Shown one piece after another: positions 24,346 to 37,009 of a stretch of 64,000 nucleotides of DNA. Position 1 is the stretch's first letter. Every line of letters begins with the position of its first letter. The position numbers and the translations under genes were made by a program. Under the pieces are notes generated by a model. That model worked only from the letters and a program-made list of their open reading frames with translations, was not told where the DNA came from and searched no databases. This DNA is from Epiperipatus broadwayi (taxonomy: Eukaryota > Onychophora > Udeonychophora > Euonychophora > Peripatidae), in NCBI GenBank assembly GCA_028023455.1, contig JAQFVV010000253.1:198501-262500 (forward strand), written 5' to 3'.

Positions 24346-25184
24346 AACTGAAACACAGGCTTATTATATACCTGTGTCTATATATGTAATATAGGGTATA
24401 TGAGCACAGACTTTCAGATGATCCATGACTTTCAGATGATCCATTACTCTCCACTCTATCTAATAACACTGATACACTCAAGGACATATATGCTGAAAAG
24501 ATAAATAATCACCAATATACGTATTTCATGCTAAACCAGCAATCATCAGTTGGTCCAGATTTCATCTCCCACACATATATACCATAAGTGATCAGATATA
24601 TATTAAGATAGACAATCCTCATACTTTAATGGACAGGCTCCAATCTACTACACACCCCAACTCTTCAACTGTCCATCCAATTGAAAATCTGATGATGGAA
24701 TGCTCGAAGGCCACCCTGAGGCCGAGATTCTAGTCACACCATGTTGACCTAAGGTCAATCTGAACCCCATATGTGTATTTAATGGATTATGTCCTGTACA
24801 TGTGGGGTTCAGATTGACCTTAGATCAACATGGGTGTGACTAGAATCTCGACCTCAGGGTGGTCTTCGAGCATTCCATCATCAGATTTTCAATTGGATGG
24901 ACAGTTGAAGAGTTGGGGTGTGTAGTAGATTGGAGCCTGTCCATTAAAGTATGAGGATTGTCTATCTTAATATATATCTGATCACTTATGGTATATATGT
25001 GTGGGAGATGAAATCTGGACCAACTGATGATTGCTGGTTTAGCATGAAATATGTATATTGGTGATTATTTATCTTTTCAGCATATATGTCCTTGAGTGTA
25101 TCAGTGTTATTAGATAGAGTGGAGAGTGATGGATCATCTGAAAGTCATGGATCATCTGAAAGTCTGTGCTCATATACCCTATAT
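24346..25184. mobile_element. 839-bp fold-back element with 13-bp TSDs
   Basis: Arms of about 375-380 bp (about 24387-24765 and about 24803-25186) are nearly perfect reverse complements around a loop of about 35 bp. At the outer end of each arm a short motif (ctttcagatgatccatga) is itself doubled. The left end carries 41 extra bases that form a small hairpin (acacagg ... cctgtgt). Perfect 13-bp direct repeats tatatgcttttat flank the unit (24333-24345, 25185-25197). They lie within a LINE reading frame that continues across, proving insertion. The plus-strand frame at 25086-25349 is incidental. No coding was recognised. A TSD of 13 bp fits endonuclease-primed retroposition better than a cut-and-paste transposon. 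Origin unknown. Confidence 0.9.
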
Positions 25185-25197
25185 TATATGCTTTTAT

Positions 25198-26600
25198 GTT
25201 TGTTATTACTCTGTCCTTCACATCTGGCATATTTTCCATCTCCATTACATACTTATTTAAGATTGTCTTTAATTCTTCTTCAAAGGTACTCTATATTCCC
25301 TCATCATCTAATAATACTATTTCTCTCTCCTCGACATTTCTTCTTTTAATGTATTCCCAAGATGTTTTACTTCCATTTCTTCCACTTTTATTTATATTCT
25401 CTAACAATTTACTATTTAATTTTATTCTCTTTCTATAATTATCTACTTTGGTCAACTTTTTTAAAAATTCTTTTCTCATTTAACATTAACATTTTTTTCA
25501 CATTTCTTGTTCTTAATAGTACAGTTATAAACATGTCTCTCTTTTACACTTTCACTGACTCTGACTTTTCTATTACTTTTCCATTTTCCTCTTTTTTCAA
25601 TTCACCACACTAGTCCTTATATTCACCCCAACCAACTCTTCCATCGTTTCTTCAACATTTACTTATATTTTTTGAATTTATTCTTATCTTTCATTATCCA
25701 TCCACATCATTCACTATCTTTTTTACTTTTATTACTATTTCCTATCACATTACTAACCATTTCTATTATAAAGAAATTGTGATCACTATTACATACTCTC
25801 TCTTCATTATCAAACACTTTAATTTTCTGTACTTTATTTATTCCCTCTTTTATTCCTAATACATAATCTGATGTGTGAAATATAATACTTCTAGACCATA
25901 TGTATTGTCCTCATAAATATTTGACAAATTTCCAATGCTCAAATTTACTCTCTGACAAAAAATTTTCAAAAGCTAACCATTCTTGTTATCTACATCATCA
26001 ATTTCCTTAATATGCCCATTCATATCCCTGATAACTCTTACTTCTTCCCTTTTTTAAGACTCTGTATACTCTTAATTAGGCATTCATATATGCTACGATT
26101 CCACTCCATTATAGTTTGACTATCTCCAGTGGCTATATGCACTATATCCACCATTCATTTTTGTCTTCCTAATCTTACCTTCAAACCACAAATGTTCTTG
26201 ATATTTAACAATATTTAAATATTTTTGACATCACTTCTATACCATCACCCCTTTTTTTCTTTTTCTTTTCTATTTATACTCTGGCATACCAAGTCTTCCA
26301 ATATAGGTTCTTCTTCTCTTAGATGTATTTTCACTACTGCTAACAACTCAAGCTCTTCAGTTTTAACTGCTTTGTTTAATTCCATCCATTTTTCTGGTCT
26401 TCTTCCATCTTGCAAATTCACATATCCAATTAGAAAATTTTCTTCTTTTCTAGCTATTCTTTTGACTCTTTCTTCTCCATTACATTTATAAATAAATTGC
26501 TTACCATTAATTTTACAAACCCATTCCCTATCCACATCTACAATTATATCCCAATCAGCTATTTTTTGTTTATTTTTTACATCCCATCCATTGTTCTTCT
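25198..26600 (-). pseudogene. LINE endonuclease region, broken
   Basis: The start (26245-26535) has DREWVCKINGKQFIYKCN and GYVNLQDGRRPEKW, then ELLAVVKIHLRE, where the position expected to be a catalytic Glu ('VE(T)H') reads Lys. Decayed sequence follows, with only weak endonuclease traces through 25600. The 25291-25479 piece (WEYIKRRN) is the EN-RT linker. Many stops make it inactive. Confidence 0.6.
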
Positions 26601-26636
26601 TTCTAATAACACTGTAACTTAAAACCCCACACGCCT

Positions 26637-26870
26637 TTATAAGATTCCCGAACTATATTCTTTATAAATCAAACTCCCTGAAATTTCACTTCCTTGTTTT
26701 GCTAAATGCAACCCATCTTTACTATATAACTCCTTACAAATAAAAAAATTCCACACATTTACAAACATAATACCATTTCTTTGACATAATTTTTTCAATC
26801 TCTCATTTATATAACACGCACTATCTAACATATATCTATTATCAAATCTTGGTAATTGACTTATTTAATG
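26637..26870 (-). pseudogene. LINE SGNH-esterase-like segment (C-terminal part)
   Basis: The frame contains LPRFDN upstream of the first Met, then INERLKKLC and, near its end, YSKDGLHLAKQGSEI. The 'DGLHL' block holds the Asp-x-x-His pair that completes the catalytic triad of SGNH hydrolases. The part bearing the nucleophile Ser (GDS) block is not visible. In CR1-type LINEs such a domain sits in or next to ORF1; its role in retrotransposition is not settled. Confidence 0.6.
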
Positions 26871-27569
26871 TGGGGTTTTCACAAAAGAATAAAATGCATT
26901 ATTTTTCATTTAAATCAATGCAAGGCAAACCTCCCAGGCAATATACAAGTTAACATGCCCACAAGCTAGATTTGGAACTATGTATTATGGGTGAAACTTG
27001 GACTACTGTCACCACCAGAGTGTCTCAACACCTGTACGCATAAAAACAAACATGATTCGATATTTCTAAAACACCAACAAACATCTAATGACAGATTTAA
27101 ATCCACCAATGCTGAAATCATGTGCTTGTAAAGAAATGATGTCAAACGCAAAATAAAATAATCATATTTCATCGTGAACAAACCAAAAACCATCAACAGT
27201 TGAGATTCCTGCTTCTCAATATCCAAGAAATAGACTGGTTGAATAATTTGTATATACTAATAATAACATAAAATAAATAATGACACAGGCTATGAATATT
27301 GGAGCAAATATGCCCTGAAAGCACTAGGCCAATATAAAAACAGTTAAAATTAATAACTTCACTGGTGTGCATAGTTCAGTATAATAATTAAATTTGCTGA
27401 GTGAAAATAAAAATGTTTTCAAAATACCAGTGTTGATTTTGGGAGTTGATTGGGAAGTATAACCTGCTTTAGGTTCAATCACTTCCGTTATTATCGACAT
27501 TAGATGTGACTATAAAATTTACACTTGTTTAGTTGTATTTAAAGGTGTCCCCAAGGTTATAGGTTCTAG

Positions 27570-27660
27570 TATTTATGATGGGCTTATAATCTTTTAACAG
27601 CTAGGATAATAAACTAATAGTGAATAGATTACTAAAGTTTACAGTGGGATCAGATAAGTA
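27570..27660. repeat. Dispersed repeat, copy 2 (partner 20390-20480)
   Basis: Same block order as the copy 7 kb upstream; both lie in the same intron. See the partner entry for the shared motifs. Confidence 0.6.
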
Positions 27661-27958
27661 TTTTTACGAGATGACAATATTTCAGTTTGCAAAGCCAGTT
27701 TATAATTGATTGTTTATCAAGTTACATCACATACAAACTTTATCTAGAAAAATATACAGAAAAATCCAGTTAATTTTTCATCTAAAAATATTTTCGCATT
27801 GTAGATTTTATGATTTATCTAATTATGTATATAGATTGTTACAGATTGTAGATTCTGTGATTTATTTAATCTTTGGATGCTATCATGTGATTTACTTTTA
27901 GAAACCACATAGTTATTGGTAATTTGTGATTTAATATATACATATATTTAAAAAAAAG

Positions 27959-28083
27959 GATTTGATGACAATGGTAACCTACTGAATTCTTGGACGGAGT
28001 CTGATTTAAATACGTTTCAGGATAAAGTCAACTGCTTTATTGATCAGTACAATAAATTTCATATGCCTGAAATAGATCTATAT
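27959..28083 (+). CDS. M13 (neprilysin-like) metallopeptidase, exon after the zinc site
   Basis: A 125-bp exon (acceptor aaaaaaag, donor TAT|GTAAGT). It encodes FDDNGNLLNSWTESDLNTF, then QDKVNCFIDQYNKFHMPEID and LY, with the first two bases completing a Gly from the previous exon. This fits the M13 block after HGxD: 'F(D)xxGNLxxWWTxxSxxxFxxxxxCxxxQYxxY'. The conserved Cys (a disulphide partner in the ectodomain) and the QY pair are present. One of the paired Trp is Ser here. The exon ends on a complete codon, so the next exon should start in phase 0 and carry the 'GENxAD' glutamate, the third zinc ligand. I searched by eye to the window end and did not find it. Confidence 0.88.
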
Positions 28084-28133
28084 GTAAGTTTCTTATTATT
28101 TTTACTTTTTATTGTTATCATTTTATTATTGTG

Positions 28134-28167
<34 letters not shown>

Positions 28168-28168
28168 T

Positions 28169-28207
<39 letters not shown>

Positions 28208-29784
28208 AAGCTGGAAATATAGTAGATATTTCTGCTTCACCTAGTGCCAATGTCATCAGCACTAGTATGGGTTTGAATCCAATCTTGTATATTAACTGAC
28301 ACCCATCTCATAATAGGTGGTAGTATATTTATAATCAATATTATATCTTATCTAATTTATTTCACTAATCTTTTTATAATAGTTTATTTATTTTATAATA
28401 TTTGTAGAAATGTATATTGTGTTTATTTTATTAAATTGGCATTGAGTAAATAATTGAATCCTAGAATTCTATAAAATGTTACAAATATTTTAAATTCTTT
28501 CATTAAAGTCCATTTTTTTAATTAATCAGTTGGTAACATTTTATATTTATCTTTTGATAAATGTACATTAAAGGATCAATTATGTAAACAATCTAATATT
28601 TGTAAGGAATATTTTGTAAATTTGTATTTACATTTTATATCAAATATCAGATTTGAAAGTCATCGTATTATATATAGAATGTACCAAATTCCTAAAATTT
28701 TTGTGAATAAAATTTACATTTTTTAATCTAAATCTTAATTAAATAGGCTTTGTTAATACGATGACTGATAACCTTAATCATGCTTGTTGCTGTTTTCTTT
28801 TAATTAGCAAAATGAACCCTTGGGGCATGTTTAATGCAAGATTATAGATTTTCCGCTCAGGCAGACACTGACCACAGAGAAAGTCACCAGCAAACATCAT
28901 GTAGATTGAATCCTATAGATAAGGCCAGATCAAATAAATAGTAGAAAATTTTGATAAGAGATGATTGAAGAACAGTTCACTGAAGAGAGTATTTATAGTA
29001 CATTGTGCCTAAAGAATGAGGGGGTAAAAAGATCAACCATTTGTTTTTTGGAGCTCTGTTCCACCAGCTCATCACAATGCCATTTTAGTGCTCTCAACAC
29101 CTAGCCTGGAGACTGTACTATGTCAAGGAAGCCTGCTAAATGATCTGATTTTATAACTGCCTGTTTCTACCAATTGGTTCTGAGGTAACCTCTAATTTGC
29201 CGCAAGTCTCTGATTCTAGCATACTTTGTTTTCTAAATCAATATTAATTTATATTATATATATCTGTAATGTTTATACAACTTAATTTTAAAATGCGTTT
29301 TTTTTAAATTTTTTCTTAAATTTAAAATTATCAATTCTTATAAAAATCTCACATTATTTTGATGCAGCAAATTTATCTTATTTTTTTGTTGGTTTATTTA
29401 TAATATTGACTTACTGAAACTGCCAAGTATAAAACTCAATGAGCAACTAACTTTAAACCCCCTCCCACCTATTTTCTCCAATTACAAATCATTTCAGGAG
29501 ACTTATTTCTATTAAATTAATTAATAGAGAAAGCTCATTTAGTTTTGTACCTCTTATATTATATATTTATTTTAAATGATTGTAATTATTTAAAAGTTAG
29601 ATCTCTTATTATTATCTCCAACTTAAAAGTGCCCTCGTAATTATCTTGGAGAGAATAATGTATTTTATTAAATCAGTTAAGTAAATCTATTACAATTTCT
29701 GTAAACCAAATATCTTAAAAGAGAATTACTTAAAGCACAGCTATCATAGCATTTTCATATCAACTACTAACAATATGTATTATA
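28084..29784. other. Start of the next intron; no gene seen
   Basis: Begins with a consensus GTAAGT donor. Contains two (TA)n arrays (28134-28160 and 28172-28204). About 28850-29200 is less AT-rich but has no recognised coding content. Confidence 0.5.
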
Positions 29785-29910
29785 ACGGTCTGATAGAAAG
29801 GAGTCTTACCATATCTGCCATACAGAGTGCCACTAGGCTACTTAGAACCTAAAAATTTATATAGTAGGCAGATATGTAAGTTAAGATTTTACATGTTTTA
29901 TTCAGACCGT
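29785..29910. mobile_element. ~126-bp palindromic MITE
   Basis: Ends acggtctgata and, reverse-complemented, acggtctgaat. The inner blocks tcttaccatatctgcc and, on the other strand, 'cttacatatctgcc' also mirror each other, giving imperfect arms of about 40-45 bp. No TSD was recognised, so the superfamily is unknown. Confidence 0.6.
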
Positions 29911-30159
29911 CAGCCCGATGCCGCTAGCTCAGTGAGACATGAGATTTATAAGATATAAATTCTTATCAAAAAATATTCTAAATATTAAAAAAATATAAAA
30001 TAAGCCACTGCCAGTAATTAACACACAAACATTTATTTACAGACATATATAAGTTTTGAATCATTTTAGTATTACTTTTACTTTAAAATTTAACTTACAT
30101 TTTTAACTTGGATTTTAAAATTTAATTTATGTTTTAACATTTATAAGTTCGCACAGATG

Positions 30160-30700
30160 AGTTTAATATTTTATTAGAGTGTCGAGTATGAATAGACTAC
30201 ATAGATTGCATTTGAAAAGAAAATATTCTATCCCTGATTTAACCTTAGGCCAAAAGTTCGAAGTCAAACTAACGTCAATCCATCTGATACATCTATGTAT
30301 TCAATGGAGCATGAAATACGACAGCACATTAATACCATACTGTCAGGAATGTACATCTGAACAGCATGGTTAAAGAAGACATTGACTCTCATCGAGAACA
30401 GGAATACTACATCTGTCTGATGAGAAGAACAATAAAAAAACTCCATAGAAAGGGACTGCATTTTCCATCTTACTATCCCATTCCATAGGCAAAACAGGGT
30501 TGTGTGGCATAATATGCGATCCTGCACATAGTGGACCTCATACTACATTTATTAATTACACCAATATATCCAATCCATTGACCCAATTTAACTATGAAAC
30601 AAATAACCTAAGATTTCCCTCCCTTAAACTAACATATAAAATTATGAATCTATGCAGCCATTCATGCCAGACTTAAGTTTAGTTTAACAAAAAAAAAAAA
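30160..30700. other. Less AT-rich stretch with broken frames, unidentified
   Basis: Composition and long-ish frames on both strands (30179-30373 plus; 30264-30527 minus) suggest a decayed coding sequence, but I recognise no domain. It ends near A-runs at about 30690 and 30746, which could be a retroposed 3' end. Highly uncertain. Confidence 0.2.
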
Positions 30701-31054
30701 AAAATCATAATAAAACTTAAAGAACAAAAAAATGGAAATGATTTAAAAAAAAAAAAAAACATCAAATAAGATTATTAATATTAATTTACGTTGGTCAGAT
30801 AGGATTCTATTTGTATTATTTACTGAAAGGTTTAGAATTAAAGTTATTATTCTTATCAAATACTGAAATTTTAAAATTATAGTTAAAGCTTATTAGAGTT
30901 CATAAAGTTCTTATGGTTTTAAAAGGTCCACATTTTGTAGTTGTTTGTAATTTTGAACGTGAATTACCATGCCGTCCTGAAGGTATTGGTATCCAGTTAG
31001 CCATTGGTCCTTTATGGTAGCTGGTATTTTATTGCTGGGTCCAGATAACAACTG

Positions 31055-31085
31055 AAGGGATTGAAAGTGCGTCTTTCAATCCCTT
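31055..31085. repeat. Perfect 13-bp hairpin
   Basis: Arm aagggattgaaag, loop tgcgt, then the exact complementary arm. It is GC-richer than its surroundings and lies 0.5 kb outside the giant inverted repeat. Role unknown. Confidence 0.8.
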
Positions 31086-31659
31086 AACCTCCAACTCTCT
31101 GACTTAACACATCTCTGTCTTCTCTTAAAAATTCTTCACTTCCAAACTTTTTCTTTATAATCAACTTTCAGATACAGTGTGCATTGCATGATGATGATGA
31201 TGATTCTTTCATTGAGGTCCATTTTCTTGAGGGATTTCTTTTATTGGCTATTAGTTCCTATTGTTTTTTCTCCTATCTGACCGTTACTTATACATTTAGA
31301 AATGCCCAAGAGCTAGTTTACTTTTAACTACTTAAAATAATAATTTCCATTTTACAAAAGCATTAATTAATTTATTGTACAAACTTAAAGATATATTTTT
31401 ATCTTTAAATCTTTACTGAAAATTTAGTTTTAAAATACTTTTTTACTACTTAATAAAGTTTTCGTTTAATAATTTTTCATCTGTGCAATTTTATATATTA
31501 GAGTTTAGATGATTTTTATTTTTTAATTTTTAATTCTTAAAAAAGAAGTTTTTTATTTGCGAACTTTTATTTTTCATGTTTAATTTTTAAAAAAAATAAT
31601 GTAACGGTGTATGTGCCTGTTACAATATATGTATATATATTGTAACCTTTTGAAATGGA

Positions 31660-32160
31660 GAGACAGGAAGAGATAAGAAGAAAATAGAATAAAGAAGAGA
31701 TAATGCTAAAGATAAATGATGAAAATGAAATGAGAGAAGCCAATTGTAACCTGATAGAATAAGAGATAGAGAAAAAGAGAAAAGGAAAAGAATGCTAATA
31801 ATGGAATAGAGGTAATGATAATGGTAAAACAAATGATGGAAAAGAAAAGAATTGAGAGGGAAAAGAAATGAGAAAAATAATAGAAATGGTATATATAATA
31901 GAGAGAGAAAAAAAAGAGATGATGTGAAAGATATGAAAGAAAGATATAAGAAGAAGATAGAATAAAGGAGAGAGAAATAAAATGAGATGATAGAAAGATA
32001 TGATATAAAATATGTTTTAAATGATTGAAATGATAGAAAGATATGAGAAATGAGATATAAGAAGAAGATGGAATAAAGGAGAGAGAAATATGAAGTGAGA
32101 TGATAGAAAAAAAAAGAGAAATGACATGACAAGAAAATGGAATAGAATTGAAGTGATATA
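31660..32160. repeat. Purine-rich minisatellite at the outer end of the left arm
   Basis: About 500 bp of nearly pure purines plus T, built from variants of 'gatataagaagaagatagaa', 'taaaggagagagaaat' and 'gagatgatagaaagatat'. The unit is irregular, about 55-100 bp. The mirrored polypyrimidine version is at 51340-51790. The 170-codon Ser/Phe/Leu frame on the minus strand is a by-product. Confidence 0.85.
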
Positions 32161-34290
32161 AAATGAACTATAAATTAGAGACTCTAAACGACTCAGCTCA
32201 GTGGGGTTACAATAAATTTAAAGAAAAGAGATGATGATCCAGAGATGTATAATCAAATAAAGCTCAAATCCAACAATGCTGAACTATACCGACTATAGTA
32301 TATTAACATTTTAATAAACCATACAAAAGATTATCTAAAATTAATAATCAATGTTTACCATATTAGTCCTACCAATAAATCATACACTCTCTGAATAAGA
32401 CCTATGATGCTTTACTTTATAAGATTATCTTATAGAATTATATTTACTAAAACAACAAGAGCAAATAACCTCAGGGATTTTAAAACTAAAACTCTTGTTC
32501 AAAATTAATGTTTAAGTTAAGTTGCCTAATAAAGAATTACTGTGATTAATAAATAAATAAGTGACATCTTAGGTGACCATAAAATAATTATAAGATGTTC
32601 AATCTTAAAGTAATAAACGAAACAAATATTAATTCACCAAAATTTAGTGAATCAATTTAAATTTAAACTAATAATGGCCTATTATCTAAGATATTACTTG
32701 AGCAAAGAAAAAAGCAAGGGTACTTTTAATGCCTTTCCATACTCATAGACAACCACTAAAGACCTCAAATGCCAATGAATTAGAATTCTTTAAATATATA
32801 AAATTTAAGATGATGATAGATGATGTGCAGTGAATATAAGACAAGGTGCAGCTTTTAAAATAATATTAATTAAATTATTTTTCTGAAGTACTACTATTAT
32901 TAATCTGATATTGCATAATCTTTAGTCTGAAAGATATGCTGATAATTAAAAAAAAATAAACTTTTAACTAAGTATTTAATTGTGTATCTGCTATAATGCA
33001 ATTATCCGTAGTTGTGATTCCATACGAGAATCATTTACTTTAACATAGCTTTTTATTAATTTTCAAGACAGTATCAATTGTATTTAATAAACTTAGAGTC
33101 TACCTGTGAATGTCTAAATTGAAGATTCATTAAATTTAAAAATTTAAGACTTTGTGAACTTGGAACCCAAGACAATAATATATTTTCATATAAAAGTAAA
33201 ACAAACAAACAAAACTTTTGAAATAATAATAATTTGATTTATTAATAATGAGAAGAAATGTTTATAAATATAGTGGAATACAAACAGTGCCAATACCGCA
33301 CTAAGATTTTATATAATTATTTGCAATAATTAATAACATTATTGTGTCATCTACTAATCAGATTAACACACAGAACTATGTTTATATTGATAACCCTAAG
33401 CTTAATTTTATACTCCTCAACTTAACAAACGCTAAGTTGGAGTAAACATATTCAACAATACTTTTTTTAAAAATATCATCACTAGTTTCACGGATATACT
33501 AATGTCACAGCTAGATATATCTTTAAATCAGATTAAGCTACTACTAAAATTAAACTAACTTAAGTGTATGGGACAATCATTCATCAGAGATCAGTTATAC
33601 TTTTTTAAAATAACTTTAGTCCACATAAAATTATTCCCTCAATGTTTTAAAGATAATGATGTAACAGACTTACAAATCCAGCGGCGAAATTCTGGATGAA
33701 AATATTAAATTATTATGTGTGAATTGCCACTTATACCACATGCATATTTAATATACTTTAAAATAAATATAACTTATTGTTGGTTAGCTTGTGTGTGATA
33801 AAACTATCATAGCAACACAATTCAAACATTGATATACCTATGAGCCTTAAATTAGCTACAACTACCTGAAGAAATACATTTCCTCAAACAAGCATATCTT
33901 GTCATCACAAATCTAAAACAAATGCAACATCACCTACTGTGGTGGAATTAGCATTAAGTCATCATGAATGATAGGCAAAAATACAAAGATACTAGGTTCC
34001 TCAGAGCTGGAAAAGAATATGGTGGCTTACAAAAAAAATACCTAACTTCGAGGCAAAATGACGATGTCTGGAATTCATCTTCAGTACATCTGGAAAAAGG
34101 AACACCCACCAGAAAAGCACAATCCTCTCATGAGATTTCCAATGCTTATAAATGTGATCACCATCATTTAAAAATACAATACAATACCCTCTTTTTGGGG
34201 ACAAGCACTATCAATTCATGGAAATACAATACAATAAGGATGGAGGATTTTTCTTCACTCCATAAGGCATATTCAAAAATTATAAACTAA

Positions 34291-36998
34291 GCCTAACTAT
34301 TGAGGCTAACAAATTCTAACTAATAGCAAGATATATACTTCACTTAAACTAACTAAGTTATTTCCAAGAAATTTATAAAATACAAAACGTATATCTAATA
34401 TTCGAACCAACAAAGCAAGCTATGTGTCAACTGACTACTGTAGAAAATACTTTAAACTTAAATGCATATAAAATTCTAGGCAACGCACAATGCACACATA
34501 ACAAAATATTAAATGCTAAAAATATAGTAACTAGTGGACTTTTGAAATGGTAAATTAAATGCAAGAATATTTACTTCTCGATGAATATAAAATATTTGCA
34601 ATTATAATTAATATAACATTCATAAAACAAATGAATGGATATTCTCTGATAAACTTCTCTAGTAAATTTAAAATAAAATTGAGTAAAACATCCCATTTAT
34701 ATGAAAATAAGACTGTGATATTTAAATCTCTATAATAAAATTATTAAATAGAAACTAGCTAGTGTAATGCTTGATAAATAAACTAAATCTACTTAAGAAT
34801 GGCAAGAAACATTTACTCATTCAAATAAACCTATTTCGTTTTAAAATTATAACCCTAGTTTACCTGTATATTTATGCAAAAAGTGTTACATAAAAATTTA
34901 ATAGCATAAATATTTTATATAGTTTTTTTTTTTAAACCAATACAGCAGACCATAAAAAACAAAACAATAATACATTAATTCAAGTTCATATTTCGGCTCC
35001 GTGATGATTTTTCCATTTCATAATGTGTAGACAATTTATCCAGATTAAGATATCTATTTAAATTCGAAGCTTCAACTAATACATTTATATACATGGCAAT
35101 CATTTCCAAACGAAAATGTTCAGTAGTTCTTTATATAAACACGTTCACTTTCTTTTATCTTTAAAGATAATTTTAAATATTAAAATAATAAAACATCGTA
35201 AGCGTAAACATAAGTTGGCACTGGAAAATAAATTATTCAACTGAGTAGCATAAGTATAATAAGCATAAGTATAAGTAAAATAAGCCAGCATTGAAAATAA
35301 TAAATTCTTCAGCTGAGTACATGTTTTTATATTTATAATCCTAGGTTCAAACGCGCGGAATAATTATAATATATCTATTTAGTTAACTTTCACTGTTCTT
35401 TTTTAGATAAATGCATTTTTTTTTTAAAAATAGAGCTTTTTTTTTTTTTTTTAAAAAAAAAAAGTTTCTTAATATTTAAAAAATGTATTTCTTTTTTTAA
35501 ACAAATTTCCTTTTATTTATTTTTAAAACATAAGAGTAGATTCTTTTGTATTATTAAGACATTCCTCCGTTTATGAGCAAAGATCAACGGTCATAAAGTT
35601 ACTTATAAGTACTGGCAATTATAACAAAACATTATGTATTGGACAGAGACAAGTTCATTAATAATATTTTTTTAAAATTCATTTAAAGTTTTACTTCCAA
35701 ACAAATTCTTTTCATACTATTGGCATAAACGAGAATTAATATTTTAAAATACATACTGTCCACAGAAACAATATTCTGTTAAGAGCATATTTAAATGTAT
35801 ATATATCATCTATTAAGTAATAAAGTATTAAATTTAATGTCACTTTTAATTTATAAAGACGCTAAGGCATTTCCATTTTAATATTTTAAAATGTTTGAAT
35901 GTCTTTTTTTTTTTTTAATTTCTTCTTCACGTGTATTTTTAATTTGATAGGAGATATACTATGTTTTAGTGCAATAAAGTCTTTAGCCATAACAATACTT
36001 AATAATTTAAGTTTTACTTCTAAATAAAAAAAAATGAATAGATAAAAAATAAATGAAATATGAGACGCTGGATTTTCTTCAACCATTTTACTATAAATTT
36101 TAATGCCTCAACTGGAATGAAAAACTGTCAGGAAAAAAACGGATTACCTTTTTTTCTCAGCCCACTGTCATTACTGGACGATTTAAAATAATGGTTTTAA
36201 ATACATACTTTTATTATTTTTTTTAGAAAATATAAAGTTTTAAAAATTACTTTTTATTAAATAACTTTTAAGATTCAGCTACACATATATTTAAAACAGA
36301 TCAGCAACTGAATGGTCCTGGATCCCTGTTTTATCTAATAATCTTTTATACTCCCCCCCTTTTGATCAATTGGCTTGTAAACCAATCAAATTATTTTTTA
36401 TTACATTTTTCTATTCTTGACAGATCAGCTGTAAAGTCGATTTACTAATGCAATTTCTAATGATACGAAATCACGTGACTTACAGCCACAAAGTCAAAAA
36501 TCCATTGTTTAACAAATGTTATGTATTACCTTTCTAAATAATATTTTTTTAAACATAATAGTAATAAATATAAAATTCAGAACTGTCCCTCTTTATTAAC
36601 TTTTAAATATTTCTTTCATAAATTTATATCCATCCATTTATTTATTTATTTATTTATTTGCTTTTATAAATATTGAAATTAAAATATATTTTACTGTTAT
36701 TTTCTTCTTATGTTTATGTATCTTTCTTGCACACACACACACTTCCATATCCAGATAATCTATAAATATGAGCTCATCCATTGTTTAAAAGTTATTCTTT
36801 TAAAATTACAAAACTAAAATATTATCAAATATTTAATTTAAAATAATTTTATAAGTGGAACGCTACTAACTTACATCTAATAAATACTGTTATATTGTTT
36901 TAATAAAACTTACAGATTACTTTTTTTTAAATTTATTACTATTCATTCCAACTTATTTATAATATCTCATTACTATCATTTAGACATCAAAATGAATT
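34291..36998. other. Left-arm sequence without genes
   Basis: Noncoding AT-rich arm sequence, matched by the right arm. Contains long T/A runs (35430-35465) and (TTTA)n at 36636-36660. Confidence 0.6.
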
Positions 36999-37009
36999 AT
37001 AATGAATTT

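Larger units (their letters stand above)
22845..26870 (-). mobile_element. CR1/jockey-like LINE with SGNH-esterase-like segment
   Basis: On the minus strand from right to left lie an SGNH/GDSL-hydrolase-like segment, an endonuclease region and a reverse transcriptase. The frames are broken in many places, and an 839-bp fold-back element is inserted within (24346-25184). The order esterase, then EN, then RT is known from some CR1-like LINEs. The wording of the EN start ('ARKEENFLIGYVNLQDGRRP') resembles LINEs I associate with ticks and relatives, from memory only. The 3' end abuts (TA)n. The element lies in an M13-peptidase intron, antisense to it. Confidence 0.75.
16009..27958. other. Intron (~12 kb) of the M13 peptidase gene
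   Basis: The exon before and the exon after join in frame (last G plus GA gives Gly), so this whole interval is intron. It starts GTGAGT and ends in 'aaaaaaag'. It is filled with microsatellites, MITEs, tandem repeats, a hammerhead-like motif, and a minus-strand LINE with a nested fold-back element, all listed separately. Minus-strand codon-like stretches elsewhere in it were not recognised (for example about 21127-21177, which ends at a GTGAGT). Confidence 0.8.

Noticed and set aside
25086-25349. Plus-strand frame across the fold-back and LINE
   Set aside because: Crosses the insertion boundary of a palindromic element into antisense LINE sequence; cannot be a natural gene.
31620-32132. 170-codon Ser/Phe/Leu-rich frame suggesting a membrane protein
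   Set aside because: Lies entirely in a purine-rich minisatellite; the mirrored copy at 51.4 kb has a different, non-matching frame.
33964-34290. 108-codon plus-strand frame in the left arm
   Set aside because: The other arm, highly similar in DNA, does not keep this frame open, and the opposite strand is also open.
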